Assembly: GCA_903827085.1 (NCBI GenBank)
Contig: CAIKHC010000218.1
Coordinates: 1 to 10,576 of the forward strand
Length of the DNA: 10,576 nucleotides
From: an uncultured Candidatus Nemicrothrix sp.
GTDB taxonomy: Bacteria > Actinomycetota > Acidimicrobiia > Acidimicrobiales > Acidimicrobilacustridaceae
Reading direction: 5' to 3'
The position numbers were made by a program, and so were the translations under genes. The notes beneath the pieces are model-generated. The model did not search any database. It saw only the letters and a list, made by a program, of their open reading frames with translations, and had not been told where the DNA came from. The stretch's first letter is position 1. Every line of letters begins with the position of its first letter. Below, piece after piece: positions 5,968 through 10,576 of this stretch.

Positions 5968-7572
5968 ATGACTGCTCCGGATCTCACCACTGCCGCTTCC
6001 GTCATCGACCTCGCCCACGGGGTGGTCGACGCCGGCATCCGCCACATCGCCGCCACTGGTGGGCCCGATGTGAACCAGGTCGTCGCCTACGACATCGCTC
6101 ACGCAGCGTCAGCGGTTGAAACCGGTCGGGCCATGCTCGTTTACGGAACCAAAGGCGAACTCGAAGCGAAAATCGCGTGCGCCTACATCGCCGATGCAGT
6201 GGGCGAGCTCATTCCCAAGTTGTTCGGCCGTGAAGCCGACTGGAATATCGCCCCTGGCGTACTCGACGGCACCCGCGAGTTTCTTGCAACGTTCCGCGCT
6301 CCGGAATTCCTCGCTTCGCTCGCCGATACTCCCGGGCCTCGCCACCTCGAGAGCGATTTCGAAATGGTGCAGGACACCTTCCGACGATTCGCCAACGAAA
6401 AAATTGCACCCGTCGCAGAACATATTCATCGCGAAAACTTGGATATCCCCGAAGACCTGATTCAGGGTCTGGCCGAACTCGGTGGGTTCGGACTTTCGGT
6501 ACCAGTTGAATACGACGGGTACAGCGAAGGCGGCGAGAGCGAGTACATGGGCATGGTTGTAGCCACTGAGGAACTCGCAAAGGTGTCCCTCGGAGCCGGC
6601 GGTTCACTCATCACGCGTCCTGAAATTCTCACTCGTGCCCTTTTGGCTGGCGGAACTGAAGCGCAACGGCGCGAGTGGCTCCCAAAGTTGGCCTCGGCTG
6701 AAGTTATGGCTGCTGTAGCTGTCACCGAACCCGATTACGGATCCGACGTTGCCGGCGTGAAGGCCACCGCTACGCCCACTGAAGGCGGTTGGCTCATCAA
6801 CGGCGTGAAGACCTGGTGCACCTTTGGCGCTCGGGCCGATGCGCTCATGCTTCTCGCTCGTACCAACACCGATAAGTCACTCACGCACAAAGCACTCACG
6901 ATGTTCGTGGTGCCCAAGCCCCGCGGCGAAGGTCACGGTTTCGCGTTTGTTCAGGAAGCCGGCACCGATGGCGGAGCACCCGGCGGCGGAAAGATGGAAG
7001 GCCGAGCAATCGACACCATCGGCTACCGCGGCATGCACTCCTACGAAATCGCGTTCGACAACTGGTTTGTCTCCGAAGCGAATCAGGTCGGTGGCGATGA
7101 AGGCCTCGGCAAGGGTTTCTATTACCAAATGGCCGGTTTCGAAAATGGTCGTTTGCAGACGGCCGCTCGTGCGGTTGGCGTCATGCAAGCCGCATACGAA
7201 GATGCTCACCAGTACGCGCTCGACCGAGTCGTCTTTGGTCAGCCCATCGCCGAATACCAACTCACCCAGGCCAAGCTCGGCCGCATGGTGGTTCTCACTC
7301 AGGCTGCACGTCAGTTCTCCTACGAGGTAGCCAAGATGATGGCGAACGGCGGAGGAATCCTCGAAGCTTCAATGGTGAAGGCCTACGTGTGCAAGGCCGC
7401 TGAATGGGTCACGCGTGAAGCGATGCAGATCCACGGTGGCTTCGGTTATGCCGAGGAATACAGCGTCAGTCGCTACTTCGTCGACGCACGCGTGCTGTCC
7501 ATTTTCGAAGGCGCCGACGAAACGTTGTGCCTCAAGGTCATCGCTCGCCGCATGCTTGATGCAGTGAAGTAA
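5968..7572 (+). CDS. mcd: (2S)-methylsuccinyl-CoA dehydrogenase
   Basis: A 534-residue flavoprotein of the acyl-CoA dehydrogenase family. It is longer than the usual 380 residues because of an N-terminal extension of about 120 residues, the hallmark of methylsuccinyl-CoA dehydrogenase (Mcd) of the ethylmalonyl-CoA pathway, which forms mesaconyl-CoA. The FAD/substrate motif TEPDYGSD is at 254-261, the hinge ENGRLQTAARAVG near 392-404, IHGGFGYAEEYSVSRYF at about 488-504, and the catalytic base is Glu514 in IFEGADETL. The ending DARVLSIFEGADETLCLKV agrees with my memory of alphaproteobacterial Mcd. Nearby mcl1, mcl2 and the MaoC hydratase support the role. An in-frame ATG at 5950 with AAGGTGA just ahead would add six residues; I prefer 5968 because of the leaderless-type box. 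The gene follows the amidohydrolase by 44 bases and converges on mcl2 with 17 bases between stops. Confidence 0.88.
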   Translation: MTAPDLTTAASVIDLAHGVVDAGIRHIAATGGPDVNQVVAYDIAHAASAVETGRAMLVYGTKGELEAKIACAYIADAVGELIPKLFGREADWNIAPGVLDGTREFLATFRAPEFLASLADTPGPRHLESDFEMVQDTFRRFANEKIAPVAEHIHRENLDIPEDLIQGLAELGGFGLSVPVEYDGYSEGGESEYMGMVVATEELAKVSLGAGGSLITRPEILTRALLAGGTEAQRREWLPKLASAEVMAAVAVTEPDYGSDVAGVKATATPTEGGWLINGVKTWCTFGARADALMLLARTNTDKSLTHKALTMFVVPKPRGEGHGFAFVQEAGTDGGAPGGGKMEGRAIDTIGYRGMHSYEIAFDNWFVSEANQVGGDEGLGKGFYYQMAGFENGRLQTAARAVGVMQAAYEDAHQYALDRVVFGQPIAEYQLTQAKLGRMVVLTQAARQFSYEVAKMMANGGGILEASMVKAYVCKAAEWVTREAMQIHGGFGYAEEYSVSRYFVDARVLSIFEGADETLCLKVIARRMLDAVK

Positions 7573-7589
7573 GCCTCTAACTCTCGTCG

Positions 7590-8462
7590 TTAACCAAGCG
7601 CCGCGATTGCGTCGGCAACGGCGAGGATTCGCAGTGCATTGTCGACGTGCAGGTTTTCAATCATGCGGCCGTCGACGGTGACGACGCCGCGTCCTTCGGC
7701 CTGCGCCTCATTGAATGCAGCGATCACCTTGCGGGAATGTTCGATCTCGTCTTCGGACGGAGCAAACACCTCGTTACACGGTTCCACCTGGCTCGGATGG
7801 ATGAGCGTCTTGCCGTCAAACCCGAACTGCTTACCCTGGAGTGCTTCGGCACGGAAGCCTTCGTCGTCTTTGATGTCGTTGTAGACACCATCAAGGATGA
7901 CCTTGCCGGCCAAACGAGCCGCCATAAGGCACTTCTGTAATCCAAACTGCAGTGGAGCGCGGCCCGGGACGTGCTCGGCGTACAGCTCTTTGGCGAGATC
8001 GTTGGTTCCCATCACCAATACTGTGAGCCGATCAGATGCGGTCGCAATTGATTCAGCATTGAGAATTGCCACCGGCGTTTCGAGCATCGCCCACAACTTG
8101 GTGTGAGCTGGCGCACCGGCGGCCTCAAAGGAAGCGACCAGTTGGGCAACTTCTTCGGCCGAGTTCACCTTCGGAACAACGATCGCATTGGGGCCGGCTG
8201 CAGATACCGCGGCGATGTCGTCGGCGTGCCACTGCGTACCGATTCCGTTAATGCGGATCGCGATTTCCTTAGCGCCATATTCACCACTCGACGCGGCTGC
8301 ACAAACACGAACACGCGCTTCGGTTTTGGCGTCGGGCGCCACGGCATCTTCAAGGTCAAGGATCAGCGCATCGGCAGGAATGCCTTTGGCTTTTTCGAGA
8401 GCCCGCTCATTTGCGCCGGGCATGTAGAGAACAGAACGACGGGGACGCAGCGCTTCACTCAT
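7590..8462 (-). CDS. mcl2: (3S)-malyl-CoA thioesterase (CitE-like)
   Basis: A 290-residue HpcH/CitE-type TIM-barrel protein. It shows RSVLYMPGANERALEKA (9-25), DLEDAVA (36-42), the CoA/substrate Arg70 in IAIRING, Glu128 in AMLETP, the Mg-binding Asp155 in MGTNDLAKEL, then GFDGKTLIHPSQ (214-225) and VDGRMIENLH (263-272). MGTNDLAKEL and the VDGRMIENLH ending are characteristic, as I recall it, of Rhodobacter Mcl2. That enzyme hydrolyses (3S)-malyl-CoA to malate and CoA, making the malyl-CoA lyase step irreversible. The alternative is another CitE-like lyase such as a citramalyl-CoA lyase. The ATG at 8462 has GAGGAA seven bases upstream; an upstream TTG at 8477 overlapping the mcl1 stop is possible but less likely. 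It is the last gene of the eutB-eutC-mcl1-mcl2 run. Confidence 0.87.
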   Translation of the reverse strand: MSEALRPRRSVLYMPGANERALEKAKGIPADALILDLEDAVAPDAKTEARVRVCAAASSGEYGAKEIAIRINGIGTQWHADDIAAVSAAGPNAIVVPKVNSAEEVAQLVASFEAAGAPAHTKLWAMLETPVAILNAESIATASDRLTVLVMGTNDLAKELYAEHVPGRAPLQFGLQKCLMAARLAGKVILDGVYNDIKDDEGFRAEALQGKQFGFDGKTLIHPSQVEPCNEVFAPSEDEIEHSRKVIAAFNEAQAEGRGVVTVDGRMIENLHVDNALRILAVADAIAALG

Positions 8463-8473
8463 ATCGTCGTTCC

Positions 8474-9523
8474 TCAAAGTCCGTAGGCGGCAGCGAGTTC
8501 GGCATCGTCAGCAGCAAGCGAGGTCGCGAGTTCGACCATGACCCGACATTGCTTCACCGACGCGTCGTCTTCCATCTTCCCGTCGAGCATGATGGCTCCG
8601 GTTCCGTCGCCCATTGCTTCGATGACACGACGAGCGTGTGCGACGTCGGCCGGATCGGGACTAAAGACGCGCTTGGCGATTGCGATCTGCACTGGGTGAA
8701 GGCTCCATGCGCCAACGCAGCCAAGAAGGAATGCATTGCGGAACTGGTCTTCACACGCAACAACATCGGCGATGTCGCCGAACGGGCCATAGAACGGAAG
8801 AATGCCGTTGGCCACGCACGCATCGACCATGCGAGCAAGCGTGTAGTGCCAGAGGTCTTGCTGGTAAATCGTTCGATCGCCTTCGATGTTTCCGTCGACC
8901 GGATCTTGACGAACCAAATACCCCGGATGACCGCCGCCAACACGCGTGGTCTTCATGCGTCGATTGGCCGCCAAGTCTGCCGGGCCAAGGGAAAGTCCCT
9001 GCATACGCGGGCTGGCTCCGCAGATCTCTTCGACGTTGGCAACGCCACGAGCGGTCTCAAGAATTGCGTGCACGAGGATCGGGCGATCCAACTTTGCTTT
9101 CGCCTCAAGTTGTGCCAGCAGACGATCGACATAGTGAATGTCTTCAGGTCCCTCGACCTTCGGGATCATGATGACGTCGAGCTTGTCGCCGATCTCGGTG
9201 ACCGCCGTAACGATGTCGTCGAGGCCCCACGGGGAATCGAGCGAGTTCACACGAGTCCAGAACTGCGTCTTTCCGAACTCAATGGTCTTTCCGACGTTCA
9301 CCAGACCAGCGCGCGCTGCTTCTTTGTCCGTAGCCGGAACGCCATCTTCAAGATTGCCAAGCAACACGTCGACGGTCGGGACGATCGATGGAAGCTTGCT
9401 CACCATCTTCTCGTTGGAAGGCGGGAAGAAATGAATCATGCGGGCGGGCTTGACCGGAATCTCGCGCACCGGCTCGGGGGCACCCACGGCAAGGGGGCGG
9501 AAGAAGTCCTTGGGATTTCGCAT
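8474..9523 (-). CDS. mcl1: L-malyl-CoA/beta-methylmalyl-CoA lyase (CitE superfamily)
   Basis: A 349-residue HpcH/CitE-family lyase. It cleaves beta-methylmalyl-CoA to glyoxylate and propionyl-CoA, and condenses glyoxylate with acetyl-CoA to malyl-CoA. Visible are GNLEDGVP (56-63), substrate Arg91 in [11 protein letters not shown], Glu156 in ILETARG, the Mg ligand Asp183 in [10 protein letters not shown], then [10 protein letters not shown] (191-200), [15 protein letters not shown] (about 220-234), FYGPFGDI and the terminal AAAYGL. The N-terminus ([17 protein letters not shown]) and these central motifs resemble the Chloroflexus Mcl of the 3-hydroxypropionate bicycle more than the shorter Rhodobacter Mcl1. 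Its stop is 11 bases before mcl2, and its start is nine bases after eutC. AGGGG abuts the ATG too closely to be a normal ribosome binding site. It belongs with mcl2 and mcd to the EMC pathway. Confidence 0.9.
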   Translation of the reverse strand: MRNPKDFFRPLAVGAPEPVREIPVKPARMIHFFPPSNEKMVSKLPSIVPTVDVLLGNLEDGVPATDKEAARAGLVNVGKTIEFGKTQFWTRVNSLDSPWGLDDIVTAVTEIGDKLDVIMIPKVEGPEDIHYVDRLLAQLEAKAKLDRPILVHAILETARGVANVEEICGASPRMQGLSLGPADLAANRRMKTTRVGGGHPGYLVRQDPVDGNIEGDRTIYQQDLWHYTLARMVDACVANGILPFYGPFGDIADVVACEDQFRNAFLLGCVGAWSLHPVQIAIAKRVFSPDPADVAHARRVIEAMGDGTGAIMLDGKMEDDASVKQCRVMVELATSLAADDAELAAAYGL

Positions 9524-9535
9524 CCCCTGAAACTA
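9524..9535 (-). promoter_or_regulatory. Leaderless-type minus-10 element of mcl1, overlapping the eutC stop
   Basis: On the minus strand TAGTTT (9535-9530), then CAGGGG, then the ATG of mcl1 at 9523: a TAnnnT box six bases before the start codon. Its TAG is also the stop codon of eutC. It could drive mcl1-mcl2 independently of eutBC. The AGGGG next to the ATG has no spacing for normal ribosome binding, which is in line with a leaderless start. Confidence 0.4.
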
Positions 9536-10321
9536 TCGGCCGCCGGCCCCTGGCAGAGCCGTTGGTTGAGCAGATTCCTTCACCATGAAGCCGCTTCGGC
9601 CCTGAAGCTGGAAGGAATCGACCAAACCGAGGATTCGACGTACCGCATCTTCGGTGCCGACACCGGAGGAATGAATATTCGAGACGAGGTTCCGCTGCGC
9701 ATCGGTGTCGCCATTTCTGGGACGGTGGGCCATGTAGGCAGAAAGGCTTTCCGCAGTCGCAAGCCCGGGACGCTCCCCAATGAGCAGGATGACATTCTGC
9801 GCGTCAAGGGCCTCGCCGATGTCGTTCATGACCCCAACGCGGCAATAGCGGACAAAGAACGGACGACCTACCGACCAACCGCGAGCCGACGCGTGATCAA
9901 TGAGCGGACCGAGTAACGACGGGACCTGCGCGCGCACCGCCAGCGGGGAGAGACCGTCTCCAATCACAAACTGCACATCGACCCCGGACGGACAGTTCTC
10001 GCGCAAAGATTCAGCAACACCGATTGCAAGGCGACGACCTTTGTCTGGCCGGGCCAAGTACTCCTCGTGAGAGTCAACTTCAGTCGCAACCTCAAAAAGA
10101 TCGAAGCGCTCGACGAGTTCATTCATCGGTGGCTCGGCAAGTGAGAGCGATGCTTCAAGAGCATCTTTCGCAAAAGCGTGATCGGCGCGGAGTTGCAGTT
10201 GCGTAGAGGTCCGATACGCCGTTCCGGTTCGACCAATGAACAAGCGTGCGGGTGTGACTTCAGAAACATTGTCGCCTGCGTCGACCGCCCGTTGGATCGG
10301 GCTGGGAAGGTTGTCGCTCAT
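9533..10321 (-). CDS. eutC: Ethanolamine ammonia-lyase small subunit
   Basis: A 262-residue EutC, the light chain of the adenosylcobalamin-dependent enzyme that turns ethanolamine into acetaldehyde and ammonia. Family motifs occur in order: TPAR (23-26), GRTG (30-33), ADHAFAKDAL (46-55), YLARPDKGRRL (88-98), GDGLSPLAV (121-129), FFVRYCRVG (155-163), IGERPGL (181-187), and SNIHSSG (214-220). E. coli EutC is about 295 aa; the difference is mostly a shorter, less conserved N-terminus, which in enterobacteria helps microcompartment targeting, so this enzyme is probably free in the cytoplasm. The ATG overlaps the eutB stop (ATGA), with AAGGAG (10330-10335) eight bases upstream inside eutB, so the subunits are translationally coupled. 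The run continues into mcl1 and mcl2. Confidence 0.93.
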   Translation of the reverse strand: MSDNLPSPIQRAVDAGDNVSEVTPARLFIGRTGTAYRTSTQLQLRADHAFAKDALEASLSLAEPPMNELVERFDLFEVATEVDSHEEYLARPDKGRRLAIGVAESLRENCPSGVDVQFVIGDGLSPLAVRAQVPSLLGPLIDHASARGWSVGRPFFVRYCRVGVMNDIGEALDAQNVILLIGERPGLATAESLSAYMAHRPRNGDTDAQRNLVSNIHSSGVGTEDAVRRILGLVDSFQLQGRSGFMVKESAQPTALPGAGGR

Positions 10322-10576
10322 AGACCCAACTCCTTCAAGGAATCGGTGAACGCCAGCAGCGAATCAGGACCAGTCGCCGCGAGTTCCGACAACTTCCCAT
10401 CTTTATAAATTCCGGTTTGCTCAAGCCACTCTTCGAACTCGGGAGCGGGACGTGCCCCGACGAGTTCACGAACTCCAGCAGCATCGTGGTAGCTGGTGGA
10501 CTGATAGTTGAGCATCACGTCATCAGAACCAGGTACGCCCATCACGAAGTTGCAGCCTGCAGTAGCAAGAAGGACA
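10318..10576 (-). CDS. eutB: Ethanolamine ammonia-lyase large subunit (C-terminal part; 5' end outside window)
   Basis: Only the last 85 residues are present; the frame stays open to the window edge. ATAGCNFVMGVPGSDDVMLNYQ followed by STSYHD, and then the GVRELVGARPAPEFEEWLEQTGIY region, match the C-terminal end of EutB, the catalytic TIM-barrel subunit of ethanolamine ammonia-lyase (about 455 aa in E. coli). The GxDDVMLNYQ segment is highly conserved in the family. The stop codon TGA overlaps the eutC start by four bases, the usual eutB-eutC order. The catalytic and most cobalamin-binding residues lie outside the window, so intactness cannot be judged. Confidence 0.93.
   Translation of the reverse strand, partial: VLLATAGCNFVMGVPGSDDVMLNYQSTSYHDAAGVRELVGARPAPEFEEWLEQTGIYKDGKLSELAATGPDSLLAFTDSLKELGL

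Noticed and set aside
7573-7589. Possible terminator between convergent mcd and mcl2
   Set aside because: Only 17 bases separate the stops; no inverted repeat or T-run is present.
8463-8477. TTG start for mcl2 at 8477 overlapping the mcl1 stop
   Set aside because: The ATG at 8462 has GAGGAA seven bases upstream, and the family N-terminus begins at that point; the five extra residues show no conservation signal.
8411-9916. A 501-codon open frame on the plus strand
   Set aside because: It lies antisense to mcl1 and parts of eutC and mcl2, which have complete family motifs. Its translation is rich in Arg, His, Asn and Val with no recognisable domain; long antisense frames are expected opposite GC-rich genes.
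1-10576. Toxin-antitoxin, phage defence, CRISPR, insertion sequence or prophage content
   Set aside because: All the space is taken by metabolic and repair genes with intergenic gaps of 115 bases or less; I see no direct-repeat array, transposase motif or integrase motif on either strand.

Overview
The window looks like chromosomal DNA of a moderately GC-rich actinobacterium, most likely of the Acidimicrobiia type. This is inferred from the protein style, frequent GTG starts, several TAnnnT boxes placed 6-7 bases before an ATG (leaderless transcription), and actinobacterial-type MaoC and amidohydrolase proteins. No marker gene confirms the lineage. Coding density is very high: the longest gene-free gap is 115 bases (1769-1883). 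I see no tRNA, rRNA, CRISPR array, insertion sequence or phage gene.

Layout. (a) 1-1768, minus strand: a tight three-gene run read from right to left, namely a metallo-beta-lactamase-fold hydrolase, a flavin reductase-like protein and a gamma-carbonic-anhydrase-like protein cut by the window edge. (b) 1769-1883: a divergent regulatory region holding a sigma-70-like promoter for the minus-strand run, a CRP-like palindrome, and a leaderless-type promoter for (c) an epoxide-hydrolase-like alpha/beta hydrolase (1884-2756, plus). (d) 2759-4159, minus: a MaoC-type hydratase followed by mutY; mutY converges on the hydrolase gene and both stop codons lie inside one perfect 14-bp palindrome. (e) 4238-7572, plus: a D-aminoacylase-family amidohydrolase, then an acyl-CoA dehydrogenase with the long N-terminal extension of (2S)-methylsuccinyl-CoA dehydrogenase (mcd). 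(f) 7590-10576, minus: eutB (3' part), eutC, mcl1 and mcl2, read in that order and converging on mcd.

How the genes work together. The methylsuccinyl-CoA dehydrogenase, a probable mesaconyl-CoA hydratase (the MaoC protein), an L-malyl-CoA/beta-methylmalyl-CoA lyase (Mcl1) and a malyl-CoA thioesterase (Mcl2) are four late steps of the ethylmalonyl-CoA (EMC) pathway, which assimilates acetyl-CoA without the glyoxylate shunt. Mcl1 plus Mcl2 together do the job of malate synthase. Directly upstream of mcl1 lie the two subunits of the B12-dependent ethanolamine ammonia-lyase, which gives acetaldehyde and hence, after oxidation, acetyl-CoA. The region can therefore be read as an ethanolamine/C2 assimilation locus. 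The early EMC enzymes (crotonyl-CoA carboxylase/reductase, ethylmalonyl-CoA mutase, epimerase) are not in this window. The left third (hydrolases, flavin reductase, gamma-CA, mutY) has no clear link to that pathway.
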